Source: Blasia pusilla (lineage: Eukaryota; Marchantiophyta; Marchantiopsida; Blasiales). Taken from it: 64,000 nucleotides of DNA. Shown piece by piece: positions 1 to 11,988 of this stretch; position 1 is the first letter of the stretch, and each line of letters starts with the position of its first letter. The DNA lies in NCBI GenBank assembly GCA_050084515.1, contig CM114272.1, positions 32,922,001-32,986,000 of the forward strand. The letters run 5' to 3'. The notes under the pieces are model-generated. The model ran no database searches. It was not told the DNA's origin and saw only the letters and a program-made list of their open reading frames with translations. The position numbers and the translations under genes were made by a program.

Positions 1-1785
1 ACAAGATTTTGCATAAATCAAATATTTCTTAAATTTATTCAAAAATTTCTCAAATATTCGATCCTGAATTTTCCGTTGGACATTCCATCACATGGCATCT
101 ATTTCTTTTACCTAGTACATGGGAATGAGAAGCCCGAATATTCCATATAAATATTCAATCCGCAATATTTTGCTTCACCTTCCTTGCATGTCCTCATGTT
201 CACAAAAAACATTCGTTTGCAAGTTCTAGCCGTGGTCTAGTTGCAAACCATTATGTTTTTTTTTTCATGAATACTTTGCCGCTTGCGAAACTTGAAAAAT
301 ACTCCACACTCATAAAAGACCCATAGAATACTTGTAAAAAACTCCACTTGTAATTTTTGACTCATTTACAAAATACTCATACAATTGACATTCACAAAAA
401 CATATTTTTTCTACACCCACAAAGTAGTCTTATGAGGCAAAATTGAACCATGGTTGCACAAAATCGGACAAGTTTGGACAAGTCCACGGACATGAATTGC
501 AAAATATGGGGCCCACACTTGTAGTTCATGGTAGAAGGCAGGGCAAGGGCGGACAAGGCAATACGGGGGGAGGGAGTGGAAGAGGAAGGAGGAAGAAATG
601 AGAAAGTGCAGATCACGAAAGCAAGTGGGGGGATGAGAAAGAAGGGGGGATGGGGTCCACATGGACAAGTCCTTGTATAGGAAGGACGTGAGTTCAAGTC
701 CATGGTCATGGACATGTCCGCAGACATGGACTGTGTCCATATGCAACCTTGAATCAAACTCCTAAAAGTCAAAAAACAACGTTGGAAACCCAATTTCTAA
801 TAGTGATCTAAAATTAAAGTAAATATAACATACACTATGAACAATGTTCTCAAATTTTCACATGATTTTCAAGCCATATCCATCGTCCGCCATAAGGGAA
901 TTAAAACTCTAACACGAGATCTTCCACCAAACCTTGGAAGAAGACATGTAACTTAAGCTGACCCTAAGAAAGTTTAGGAGAAAGTTGGATCTTAGGAGCT
1001 ACTCAACTTCCATTTCTAATAATCATGTGCCATGTATCAAGCAAAGAGGCTCTTATAAATCAAAAGGCTATCCTCCCTTACTGGTATAAATTTTCTTATT
1101 ATCTTAGTGCGACATGTATAAGGCAAAGAGATTCATTAAAAGTCATGCTATTAGTTAGATTTCTCATAAAAGTATTTTCTTGTTGCGCAAGTTGCAAAAA
1201 TATTTTCTTATCGCACCAATTCCATATGTCAAGCATAAGGGCCAAAGCAAGGCTTGGGGAAGTGAACTCCCATGATTTCCTTGTATAACTTTAGAAATAA
1301 TAGAATAGAGGTCTTTTAATCCATGGAGAAGCCATACTCATTTTTCATCATCTATATTATGAAGGAAGGATATCTTGTGGATTTTTTCATAACCTTCAAT
1401 ATTTGACATGTATCATGCAAGCACCAAGAAAATATTTTTGTAGCATGGGTAACAAAGAAATATTTAAGAAAAATCCCTCACATATTGGAACCATGGAAAA
1501 CCCTATTAATCCATGATAAGATATGCCATAAGCTTATTTTTGGCATATAGAACCCTAATCAAATGGTAAGTATACAAAGCCGTAAACACACTCCACATGA
1601 ACAAGTTTGGAAGCAAGCTTCTACAATGCAGAATACAGCCACAACTAGAAACAAAGCAAAATTTAATAGGGAAAATAACATAAGAACAATGATCCTTATA
1701 AGTTTAAGGATAGTTCAGAGAAGGCAAAAAGAAGGCATCACTAAAAATGTAAATAGCCGTAACAATGCTAGATTACTACATTTAA
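1..1785. other. AT-rich intergenic DNA, no gene recognised
   Basis: No reading frame here resembles a known protein or shows credible splice structure. Positions 447-640 hold one copy of a dispersed repeat that recurs at 50,871-51,080. Positions 1,027-1,300 share phrases (cell of 'ttttcttgttgc' followed by a 'gtcaagca' motif) with the repeat region at 59,050-59,290. The rest shows nothing I can name. Confidence 0.6.
447..640 (+). repeat. dispersed repeat, copy 1 (partner near 50.9 kb)
   Basis: Starts with 'catggttgcacaaaa', carries 'gtccacggacat', then 'cccacacttgtagttcatg', and ends in a purine-rich gggagggagtgga / aggaggaagaaa tract. The same ordered blocks occur at 50,871-51,080 in the same orientation with substitutions and short indels. 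No coding potential is convincing, so it is a non-coding dispersed family of unknown class. Confidence 0.6.
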
Positions 1786-2330
1786 GGACTCAATTTAACG
1801 ATGCCAAACTAGACTCTCAATGTTGCTTGATGGTTCTGGTGAATCCTCCCCACTTTTCCCTCCAATCCCATCCCGAAAGAAGCCATAACCACAAAGACAA
1901 CAAACAAGCTCCATGTAAGTGTAAATAGGTGCAAGAAGACTTCAAATTGTAATATATAATAAGGGCACACTAGAACTGTAAATATCCACAATATATTAAA
2001 TCATACTTCATATAAGGATTAAGTTTAACGAAGCCCAACCAACCTTTCTATTGAGGTTGATGGTTTAGGGGGATCTTCGCCTATTCCTCCTCCAATGGCC
2101 TGTTGGAAGTAGTCACAACCAAAAACAATGCAAAGAAGCACCATGTTAGTATAAATAGCCGCATCAATACTTCATACAACTCAAAAAAAAGCCACAAGCC
2201 TCAAGAAATGTATATAGCAACCACGACTCTGTATGATAGGATTAAGGACTTAGTTCAATGAAGCCAAACAATCTTGTTAGTGCTCCCAGATGGTTTGATT
2301 ACATCTTTTCCCCTCTCTCTTCCACTACAA
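1786..2330 (+). repeat. diverged tandem units of about 230 bp
   Basis: Three related blocks begin at about 1,786, 2,014 and 2,249. Each has an 'aagga..(t)(c)aa.tttaa.gaagcc' phrase, then a 'ttgatggttt' phrase, then a pyrimidine-rich tract. Spacing is about 228 and 235 bp. Units 1 and 2 also end in an 'aaatagccg' or similar motif. Divergence is high, so this is old satellite-like or duplicated DNA. Confidence 0.45.
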
Positions 2331-2692
2331 TGGTTGGGACATTTTGCTACGCAAGTCTCTATATATATCTGTCATGTAACTTATGAGATGTTACAAATAG
2401 TGCTTCATCAAAAATATGGTCCATGATATTGGCTGGTGTGGAGTGATTTGCCTTTGAGCGCAAATTAATTAACCTCCATTCTCCTGAACCCACTCCCCGA
2501 AATACAAATTTTACTTACTTAGCAGAGGTGGTCTACGCTTCACACCACCTACATCATCATAATAGGAGAAGTAATGACTATCCATCCTTGCAAAGCTATG
2601 TTCCATGGTTGAATGCATATCTTGTTTGCACATGTTGATCAAGTGTAAAGATTTTCTCTATTTGAAAAAGTAGACTGACCACATGGACTTGC

Positions 2693-4985
2693 TCATACTG
2701 GCAACCCCGGGTCACCATGAAGCACGCTCCACTCCCTTGGCTTCAGTCTGCCGACTACAATTGTTGGTCCACTATGAAGACAATTTTTTTGGCAAAATCT
2801 TGTGGTAAGATGTGATTCACTTGTTCGAGAACCTTTGGTGATGAGCACGTAAGGCATCAGGCCGGTCAGGCGTTTGAGAACATGTGCAACAAGTAGCAAC
2901 TCCATTGTTTGGCAATCACGGTCTATTGAAGATACTCTGACTTTGGGCGGCCTTGGAATTGGCACTCTTGCATTGCTCGGTGGGACTTAATTTCCTGCCT
3001 CCTCCCATCCTCTGCATCTTTCGGTGTTTGCTCCACCTTCACCTTGGTGGAAATATTCTTGTGCCCACTCTTCTCCCCATCAAGCACCAGGAACTCCACC
3101 TTTGGGGTTGTGTTAACTATGCCCAAACGGCTAATTTCCAACTTTCATGTGTGAAGACGTCTACTAGCTCCTGCATCCTGACCAATCCCAAAAATCTGCA
3201 AACTATAAGTAGTCGCTAACTTAAATGCTATTGGCCATAATAGCCACAGTAAGTATACAACCCCTACCGATTAGTAAACAAGTGTTAATATTCTTCGGGA
3301 TAATGTGATAACCAAAAAATGAGATGCTTTATTAACATAGGTAGACCCGACATTGAGCATCTACAAGGCAACCCAAGTACACAACAAGCATTTTTTTTTC
3401 CCACAAAATAGCCAATATGCCCACATAGAGATAGCCGCATGGTTGTGAAATAACAAAAAATCAACAATAGCCATAAGCATACTTCAAACAACATAGAAAT
3501 AAGGTGACACAATAATTAAAAATAGCCGCAACCATGTTTTTTATATAAGCACTAAATAGGCACAAAGAAAGTATGCACTTCATGCATACTAGCATAGTTC
3601 AAACCACGCAGAAATAAGGCCCAAAATAACTGTAAATTGCCGCAACCATGATATATTAAAAGATACAATGACTCATTTTACATGAATAAAAGAGATAGCT
3701 GCATAGTCAAGATTTTTAATGGGGCAACCAATCCGGGTGCCAAGAGGCAAGAATATTAAGCTACCACCCCCTCTTCGATATTTTATTCCTACATTTACGA
3801 TAGAAGGAGCTTACCTTGGCTAAAGTTGATTCAAGTGGGATTGTTTCAACAAACTCGTATTCTTTATACAACGTCTTCTTTCTCCTTTCTTTGCGCAGAG
3901 GGGAGACGAAATCGGAATTCTCTTTCGATAAAGGAACACCGTCCTTGTCCACATAAATACTCAAGTCTCTCTTCCTCTCTAACATTTTTTGTTTTATGAA
4001 TAGACGCCCGGATGGTTCTTCTGCACCGCCAGAAGTACCCGCCGGATCAAGGGTGTGTTTCCCTTTTCCCTTGAAGCTATGTGGCCTTCGCTTTCCCTTT
4101 CAATTAAGGTGGATCTTTCTTTTGAACACTAACCTCAGCCGCTACATATAGGCTATGTGATCGTGTGCCATGCAGGAGGGCGATGAGATTTGCAAATGTA
4201 ATGGTTATACACTCAGGTGGTTCATCTCCGTGGTTAAACAAGATGGTTAAAAACATCCCCACGCCACTTTCTCTATTTCTCCTTCTTAGCTCCAGGTTGT
4301 AATACTCCCTTGATGTCAAGCATTAGCTTGCGGTAAACATACGCGGTTCAATCTACTGGTTTCTCTTCCCAAGACCGACGTGCCATTGATAATATGTTGG
4401 CTACAACACACACTCGATTTGCTTTCATGTGAAAGCAAAGATTCAACTGGTTCATACTGAACCTAAAAGATTGTGTCACAAGAAAGCAATGTCTATATAT
4501 ATGGGTGGTTTTCTCTATCTTAGTAAGATACTTACGATAGAGGGTTGGTTCTTCTTTATCCGTGTATTGTCTCTCCATCAACAAATAGGTCCTCACATTA
4601 TTGAATCGGAAATCTTTGGCAATCAACTCAAGAGATACACACAAAAGTATCTTGTACATTGTCATGGTACTTCCGTCGAATGACCCCCTTAGATGTATTG
4701 CGGTTGATTGTGCTTAAGAATGGGTTTACCATTTCTCTGTCATATTCTTCCCAAGACACCTTCCATATGCACTCAATACCCTTCATGTGAATGTTCTCTT
4801 TGTTGACATAATGGTCTAGCTTTGCAAAATTTTGTTTGTACTTAATATCCTCGAGTGGATAGTCCTTGGCCATACAACCCCTATAGCAACATCCACGGCA
4901 ACCATATAAATCCAAGTACTCTAAGCTACCGAAAGATATTCATAGTCTAAGCGAAGAGAGCGGTGGATTTGTGAGCCTTTGCAAA
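2693..4985 (-). pseudogene. eroded minus-strand coding tract, family unknown
   Basis: Several minus-strand open frames follow each other in order and look more protein-like than the plus-strand frames: 4,915-4,628 (contains YKQNFAKLDHYVNKENIH), 4,665-4,348, 4,319-4,104, 3,985-3,761 (YVDKDGVPLSKENSDF, then KKTLYKEYEFVET), 3,141-2,923 and 2,965-2,693. Frames change between blocks and stops lie between them. There is no methionine-led full-length frame and I recognise no domain. It could be a decayed host gene, an autonomous-transposon protein or a captured gene fragment. Confidence 0.3.
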
Positions 4986-5311
4986 GCCAAGCTTTAGGTG
5001 TTATGTGCTTGTTCTCCAACTCTTAGTCAAGCCATCATTCTGCAAAAAAACATTCAAACATGACCTTTGTAAATACATCACGAAAGTTAGAGGGTGCTAA
5101 CTTTGACATAATTTCAACATGAAATCTGATAACACTAACTTTCATATTGATTTGATATCAATTAAATATTTTTTTAGATTTATTTTGTATATCAATAAAC
5201 TTTCCATGCCAATTATATATATGCACAAAACTTGCTATAGAAAAATTTTCAATACATAAATGATATCATAAATATATGATTTTTCAAGTAGTGAATAGTT
5301 GGGAGCCGCAA

Positions 5312-5982
5312 CAGTAGCACATTCTCATATGAGAAGTTATCTCCATGTTCCATCGAAGCTCTTCTATGAGCGCACGGACGGACTAGGCCACTTTGTATCT
5401 CCAAGATTTGTAATATATTTCAATGATTTCGTCACGTTTTGTTTTCTCACATCCAAAATTCTCTAGAAGTATTTGGCTGCCAATGAGAGGTGCATGTGAT
5501 GATCCGACTTGTGGGTCTCCTAAGACAAAATAGCTGCCACCTAGGTCTCCTTGGAGAAATTAGCCGCCACCTGCATCTCCTGAAAGAAATTAGCTGCCAC
5601 TCGGGTCCCCTGAAGCAAATTAGCCGTATCTATCATGATGTCACCAGTAGCACATTCTCATATGTGAAGTTATCTCCATGTTCATGTTCCATCGAAGCTC
5701 TTCTATGAGCGCACGGACGGACTAGGCCACTTTGTATCTCCAAGATTTGTAATATATTTCAATGATTTCGTCACGTTCTGTTTTCTCACATCCAAAATTT
5801 TGTAGAAGTATTTGTTGCCAATGAGAGGTGCATGTGATGATCCGACTTGTGGGTCTCCTAAGACAAAATAGCTGCCACCTAGGTCTCCTTGGAGAAATTA
5901 GCCGCCACCTGCATCTCCTTAAAGAAATTAGCTGCCACTCGGGTCCCCTGAAGCAAATTAGCCATATCCATCATGATGTCAC
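5312..5982 (+). repeat. tandem duplication, two units of 333 and 338 bp
   Basis: Unit 1 is 5,312-5,644 and unit 2 is 5,645-5,982. Both begin 'cagtagcacattctcat' and end 'catcatgatgtcac' or a close variant. They differ by scattered substitutions and small indels, such as an extra 'catgtt' in unit 2, so the duplication is fairly recent. Near the end of each unit is a nested array of about three 33-bp units with the core 'aaattagc(c/t)gccac'. On the minus strand this reads as an 11-residue repeat of the type VAANFSKET. Confidence 0.85.
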
Positions 5983-6217
5983 AGATTTCAGCCGCTGTTG
6001 AGGATTCTAAAGACTTAGGCGCATAAGTATCTTCATTAGCAACTCTTGCCGCCTCCACTAGCCCCATTGGCTTTAATGGCCATGGGGTTTTCATCCTCCA
6101 TATGAATCTTCTCACAACTCTTCCAATTATCCTTGAATTCATCAGAAAGTCCTTTCCCACGTATCTTGAGATTGTATCTACACACCCGAAGTCTATACCA
6201 TTTCTTTGTCCGTGCAC
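5879..6217 (-). pseudogene. unknown open frame ending in 11-residue repeats
   Basis: This is a 112-codon minus-strand frame. Its middle includes PWPLKPMGLVEAARVANED, and its end is built from the 33-bp repeats (VAANFFKEMQ, VAANFSKET). A further frame at 6,726-6,517 contains DEKDLMGWHQEEEKKCGVYG and may belong to the same old gene. No family is recognised. It stops inside the tandem duplication, so it is probably a broken remnant rather than an intact gene. Confidence 0.25.
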
Positions 6218-6729
6218 AACGCTGTTCTATTGAGTTTAGTGAGCACCATCAGTCGAGGGCGAAGTGAACTCATCAAAATTTTGGAAAACTTCCTTCAATC
6301 AAATTAAGACAACTTGCCTTTGGACTGCACAAAAGTTCAAATGATATTAAGCGCAAAAATCCAAGAAAGATGATAAGAGACCACACTAATCACTCGTGTA
6401 ACATGGAAAGCAAAAACAAGCTCTATAGCTCCCATGGCAAAAATTATCTTGAGAATACGTGAGAAACAATATACGGCAACTTAGCCGTAGTGTATGCACA
6501 GAATTGCATGTCCTCATCATTCACCTTCTTCCAAGGTGAATCCTTGTAGATTCAGCTCATTCTTAAATGTGGAGGCTTTCCATAAATTGTAAGAAGCTCT
6601 GGGATTAGTTGATAATAGGGAGGGTCCATACACCCCACACTTCTTTTCTTCTTCTTGATGCCAACCCATTAGGTCCTTCTCATCCATAGGATAATGTTGT
6701 TTACTAAGATGAGGACCATCAACCAAAAC

Positions 6730-8590
6730 CTCCTCTCTACGTTGCTCACATCCGTCTATTTTGAATCCTGTCTATAAGGTGACCACTTTGAGAATGAACG
6801 ATACCAGGGAATAATCGTCCCTCTGTCATGGATAAAACCAATGCACTAGATGTACCAATAACGACATGGTAACTCTCGAGTCTAACTGCGTGGAAAACTA
6901 TCATACGTTCTTACGTTATAATACCAACATAGAAGAACAAGATGTAGAACTTGGTGCAAATCCTACTTGGCACGGTAGTTGGTCCATTTGAGTCCGGATA
7001 GTTCCGACGGGGCCTCCCTAGTGGAACTAGTTCCGTAGGGGGCCTCTTAAGCGAATAGGTATTTGATGCAAACCTACCTAGCTGCTATATGACCTCAAGA
7101 GATATTGCTACAATCCGCCAATTGTATAATCCCTTGCAAGATCCAAACTTGTGATTCATTTCTTGATGTCACTCACATGCACATGCCTACTAAATCTGAT
7201 ATTGCAAACTTGTTCAATTCTCAATCTGGAAAAAAAGGGATTTGTATAGGGTGATAATGCATGCTTGTAAGTTTTGTTGAACAAGTGATTGATGGTGACG
7301 ATGGGAAGTTTACATATGCAACTTGCAAATTGAATGGACTTTGAGATTTCAAGTTGTGCAGCAGGTTTTGTTGAATTAAGGGAAGCTTGAGACGCCAAAT
7401 GTTCCATAGTAGTCCGTGTCGCACTATATGGAAAGTCATAGATATTTCCAGTATGGTGTTGCTCAACCTTGGCCTTTTTGGCGGAAATTGCGGATGAAAA
7501 AATTTGTAATGAGATCCATTTTGACACGTGCATTGCATTTTATTAAAAGTGCCTCACTTTCTAAAGTTTGCCATGTCTCAAAAGATTCACTAAGATTCCT
7601 CTCCAATAAATTTTTTTTTCTTAACTTTGTAGCATCTTTCGAAATTTGAAATTCATATGAAGAAGGTTTAGGATAAGTTCCGTCGTGGCCATGACTATGG
7701 TCAAGATCTTGTTATATGGGGCTTTTGACTACGTTTTGCATACTTTTTTTGCATTTTTTTATTGTGTGAATGTCTAGAATTTGGGTTTTGGGTTTAGGAA
7801 ATGATTTTCTAGCAATATTAAATATTTTGTCTTCCAATGGAAATAATTGTTACAAAAACTTTGGCCTTGATAATCCTTTGTTATACACTCGATCAAAAAG
7901 AAAAACTCTATTTTGCACAAAGAGAATGATAGAGTCTCATTCCCAACCCCTTATGTCCTTATCTACGTGCTTACATGTCATCTGCTATCTTAATTCTCAA
8001 ATACACTTCTCAAGTACACATTTTTTGAAAATGTTGAAGTACCACAAAGCACTCGGTGTACGACTTTGAGCATCAGAAGGGGACAGGCAATCTTAGGAAG
8101 GAGAAGCCATAGGTGGAAAGAAAGCCCAGATTTTGGGTTAGAACTAATTGCCGTTCCAAGGCAAAGATTCTCATTTCTTTCATGTGCTCATTTACGAGCG
8201 ATCTACTAGCTAGAAGTCGCCAGTCTGTCCAGACATGCGTGTGCGAGATGAGATTGATGACTGATTATTTGCTATTATTGGTCTCTCGAACTCTGTGTAA
8301 TAATAGTGTGTATGTCCAATCTCGAACCCGCTGATTTGAAAAGCTTCTGGAATCTGGATCCAGTTCCCTCTGGCCCGGTAAAATCGTGTGTGGCTAAATC
8401 GCTCCTAACCTGCCTGTTTACCCTAACGCTGAGGGTTCGTAAACGCAGGATGTGCCTACGGATACAATGAAGATGGTGTTGGAGATTTGTCCAGAAGGTG
8501 ACAAGTTTTGAAAACTAGAGCCATTTTGAGTGAAAGCTGGAATCTTCGTCAATAATTGGTGAGAAGGTTAACCTCAGAATTGCGATGATG
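6730..8590. other. intergenic DNA, nothing recognised
   Basis: Overlapping frames of 60-125 codons occur on both strands around 7,150-7,650 and 7,770-8,334, but none has a recognisable motif or splice pattern. The last 200 bp, before the EthD-like gene, become more GC-balanced and probably belong to its 3' flank. Confidence 0.5.
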
Positions 8591-8591
8591 A

Positions 8592-9685
8592 TCAGGATCC
8601 GCTGTCTGGTAGAGACTTATCGAGCTTCACGTCTTCGTAGCCCAAAAGTACGCCGACACTTTCCATGTCGAGGAATAATCTGTACGTCTCAGGTAACCCG
8701 TTTGTGAAGTGAACTTCGCTGCGAAAGATCTCAATTAGGTCGTCGATCTTCTCGGTGTAAATCTCCATTATGCCATCAAACCCTGAGATATTAAAGCCCA
8801 TCTTCTCTACCTGTTCGGTCCATTGAGGACTGCTGTGAAACTGTAAAAAGTAAGAATGTCAATGCAGAGCAGAGCCTTGTGAGCGATGGTGAGGGTTATT
8901 CCTGGAGGGTTCTGGATTCGATATACAATTACATAGCAAGGGTTCAACGGCGATAGTTCTAGTTATTACTACCTACTCTAGACGATGTCATCTTAAGGCA
9001 GCCGGGACGGTGATCCCAAGGAAGAAACTATGTTCACCATTTTGCATATTCCTCTTCCAATACGGATCTAAACAAACTTCTAGGACACGTTTTGTTGAGG
9101 ACCATGAATTCATGGAATCCATGTGAGCTATTTTTTCCTGCACGTTTACTTGTCACTGGTTGAACTGCTCTGGTACTAACAGTTGCCCTTACTTCCAGAT
9201 TTTCACATCGGAGCTGTTTGATGACTCGATCTGTTGCCTCCTAGGAGATATTCATCTCATGTTCTCAACTCATGTGCGCAAGATCCGATATTCATGCAGA
9301 AATTTCAACAAAATCGTTTGCTTTTCCGCATTTCATCTTCTCAACTGATCTGTGCCAGATATGAACGAGATCATAGAGTCTTATGCAGAAATTTGAACAA
9401 AAGCGGTTGTTTCTCCGCACTTTCGCTCTGTAATTTGCACGCGTTTATGTACAGGGAGAAATGGTGAAAGGACAATCTGGCGCAAAGGATTACCTGAGAA
9501 TACTTGATAACCTTCTCTCGTACGACGGGGTTGCTGCAGAAGAGTTCAGTTTGTGTCTGGGCCCATTGCTCGTGAAATTCATCCGATTTCGTGTCCTTGT
9601 TCCTCGTGAGCAGGCCCACAAACTTCACCAGCCTCTTCCCTGCTGCGACTGCAGACGGCCACGCGAACGAAACCCCTCCCCTCAT
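8592..9685 (-). CDS. EthD-like small protein B (two exons)
   Basis: Exon 1 is 9,685-9,494 and exon 2 is 8,840-8,592. They are joined by a GT-AG intron of 653 bp at phase 0 and give 147 codons including the stop. The protein has the order expected of an EthD-type dimeric alpha/beta-barrel domain: a first strand LVKFVGLLTR, an acidic/aromatic helix with DEFHEQW, the exon junction before FHSSPQW, a strand FDGIMEIY, the helix KIDDLIEIFRS, a FLDMES segment and a final strand VGVLLGYEDVKLD. EthD-family proteins are mostly small bacterial and fungal proteins tied to degradation or polyketide pathways; the biochemical role here is unknown. The methionine chosen lies about 22 residues before the first strand, compared with about 12 in its neighbour. 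It lies 217 bp downstream of that neighbour, in the same orientation. The family call comes from pattern recognition only. Confidence 0.6.
8841..9493 (-). other. intron of EthD-like gene B
   Basis: The donor is 'cag|gtaatc' after codon 64 and the acceptor 'tttttacag|ttt' precedes the FHSSP exon. Frames on the plus strand here have no support. It is phase 0 and at the same alignment position as the intron of gene A. Confidence 0.6.
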
Positions 9686-9902
9686 CAGCTTAAGATCTGT
9701 CCTAGATCAGTGATGGCTTGAGCATCAATTCAGTGGCTAAAGGTGCCAGCTTTTGAATCTGTTGGGCATTAATTTAATGTGAGAAAGTCCCTGAATTATA
9801 GATGTTTGATTGTAGGGAATCCATGCACTCTAGAAAGTCCGACCCGAGAAGCCTGCAGTCAACCACGCATGATCACCCAACTTCAGGTAGATCTACATCA
9901 GC

Positions 9903-11157
9903 TCAAAAGGGGCTGTATAATATAAGAACGTCGTAACCTTTATGAGTGTTGTCGATGACCACCACATCATAGCCCACAATAACTGGTGTGTTGCAATTGA
10001 TGAGATAGATTTCGTCTGGAGAGTTTGTTCCACGCAATCCAGGATCAGTGAGGATCCATCTGGAAACGACCTCTTTGACAGTCTCGATATCAGTACAATA
10101 GATGCTCGATGCGCCCTCAAAGTCCTTGAGCTCCAAAGGATAACCGAGCTCTGTGAATCTGAACCCAAAATTCTCATCGTGATGGAACTGCAGCAGTATG
10201 GAGGACGGTTAGGACATCCGTAATCAATTTCCCCCTCTTCTGAGAAAAGACGTCTATATTGCAAGTACTCAATTTGACAAGGTACCCTAATGACAGCTCT
10301 CAAATAGCCATTCCATGTAGCTGATCCACGCTGATCTGGATCCCATTTCTTGCGACCCCAGAATCCAAGAGTACGACTTCCTGATTTGCCTTCTGGGCAT
10401 CTCGGCCTACCCGGATTTTCAACAGTCGGTTCTTGAAACGTCGATGCGTATGACATTGCGCATTTCTCCCACCGGTAAGGCTTTGCACACCTGAGGCTCA
10501 CGACGGAAAATTCACTTCCCCGAGGCAAATCTACGGTCATATGATTCAGTCATGATCGACGTCATTGGACAGAATTGTAAAGTTTTGCATCTGGACAGAT
10601 CCGATTTAGTGAGCTCTCAAATCCCCGAAACATTGCACCCAAACGACTAGATCTGCAGGTACATCGATCATTAAGATTCAACAATATTCGGGAACCTAAG
10701 CTTATCCACAAAACGTAAATTTGTGGGTACAGGAGGAAACATCAGAAGCGAAAATTTTCCCATTGAAGTTATGTTTGGGTTCCACAATTACTTGTGTGCT
10801 CACTCACTCACATACGATTCTCCCAGAAGTTGACAGCAATGTCTTCCATGTGCAGGTTGCCGGTCCATACAATGCTGAAGGCTGCTTACATGCAGATGTA
10901 CTAATGCTAAGGGATAGATCCGTATCAGAAAACCTTCATGTTCATCAGCCCATGAAAATGAATTTGCTAACTTAAGCGGTGATCTAAAATTGAAGTACCT
11001 CGCAATGTTTCATGATCTTATCTTCGCCGGGTTCCGACAGAGTGGAATTCCCTGACCAGAGTTGCTGGAATTCCTCTGGAGTTTCATCTGCGCTCTTTGC
11101 TAGCAGAGCACAGAAGCGCACCGGTGGATTGGCCACAGACAGATCAAGTTTCCCCAT
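9903..11157 (-). CDS. EthD-like small protein A (two exons)
   Basis: Exon 1 is 11,157-10,999 (53 codons) and exon 2 is 10,187-9,903 (95 codons with stop). They are joined by an 811-bp GT-AG intron at phase 0. The 147-aa product parallels gene B: first strand VRFCALLAKS, helix with PEEFQQLW, junction HCE|FHHDENFG, strand FEGASSIYC, helix DIETVKEVVS, then DEIYLIN and the final strand VIVGYDVVVID. The TDPxxR...DE...GYDV spacing is the pattern I associate with fungal EthD proteins. A TATA-like 'ttttata' (plus strand 11,373-11,379) lies about 215 bp before the ATG. Genes A and B are clearly paralogues in tandem. Their similarity is mainly structural, so the duplication is old. No partner pathway genes are adjacent, so the substrate cannot be inferred. 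Confidence 0.62.
10188..10998 (-). other. intron of EthD-like gene A
   Basis: The donor is 'gag|gtactt' and the acceptor 'ctgctgcag|ttc'. It contains a 118-codon stretch open on the same strand from an ATG at 10,540 that runs on into exon 2 in the wrong frame. I treat that as a chance frame because exons 1 and 2 join perfectly without it. Confidence 0.6.
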
Positions 11158-11372
11158 CGATCTCCTGGAACGCTATAATTGTGCTTGCGATCTCGATCTC
11201 ACAACGTCGATCATGAATTCACCCTTCGTCAATGAAACACAACGCTCAGCTTCACGGTTAGGGCTCTCAAAAAAACTCAGTGCATCCCACGGAGCTCAAA
11301 AGTCGGAATAATGTGTTAGCATCCCAGACACATCCTTGAATCTGAATTCCCTGAGAGCTATCAGCCCCTCCG

Positions 11373-11379
11373 TTTTATA
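11373..11379 (-). promoter_or_regulatory. TATA-like box for EthD-like gene A
   Basis: On the minus strand the sequence reads 'tggtataaaacgg', a good plant TATA element. It lies about 215 bp before the proposed ATG, leaving a 5' UTR of roughly 185 bp. No other promoter element was assigned. Confidence 0.4.
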
Positions 11380-11988
11380 CCAACATCTCTCCACCGCAAC
11401 TGCCCTCCCGACGTCATTGGCAACGGGTAGAACGCCGCCATCTCCTCTCAGTATCCATCAATAACAATGGATCACTCGTTCACCAACTGTTAAATTGGTC
11501 TCTGTGAGTTTTGGCTGCCGCCATCATCTCCAGCGTTTAAGGACGGGAGCTCATAGTCGCTGCATATTTCATGTGCTCCGGATTCTATTTTTGTCCGCGC
11601 ACTTACAGACACGGCCATCGGCTCCTTTCAAATTGCTGACCTCGTTCTCAAACGTGGCAAGCCGAACAAGGCCAAGCTAGTAGTCCTCGCAAGAACTCTA
11701 CTGTTCAGAAGGTGCCCGGGGATAATGTTCCGAATCAGTCCCACCGCACAAAACGGCTGATCCCAATCCCTTACTGACTTTCCAAATCCAATTTCAAACT
11801 GTTCCGGACGTTCCGGATTATGAGCATCGTATCCGAGACCAGCGACAGCTGCGGTTCTACTACGATTGCTTTTCTTCTCGAAGAGACGTTCCGCGATCAG
11901 GATCCTCAGTGTGCAGCGGGAGACATTAATTAACGTTATGCGCCGATCGATGGGACGTGAGATCAGTCTCCCGCCTGTGCATTCACCA

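Noticed and set aside
9893-10540. 215-codon minus-strand frame overlapping EthD-like gene A
   Set aside because: It runs through the intron and then reads exon 2 in the wrong frame. Exons 1 and 2 of the EthD-like model join precisely without it and match the neighbour gene's structure.
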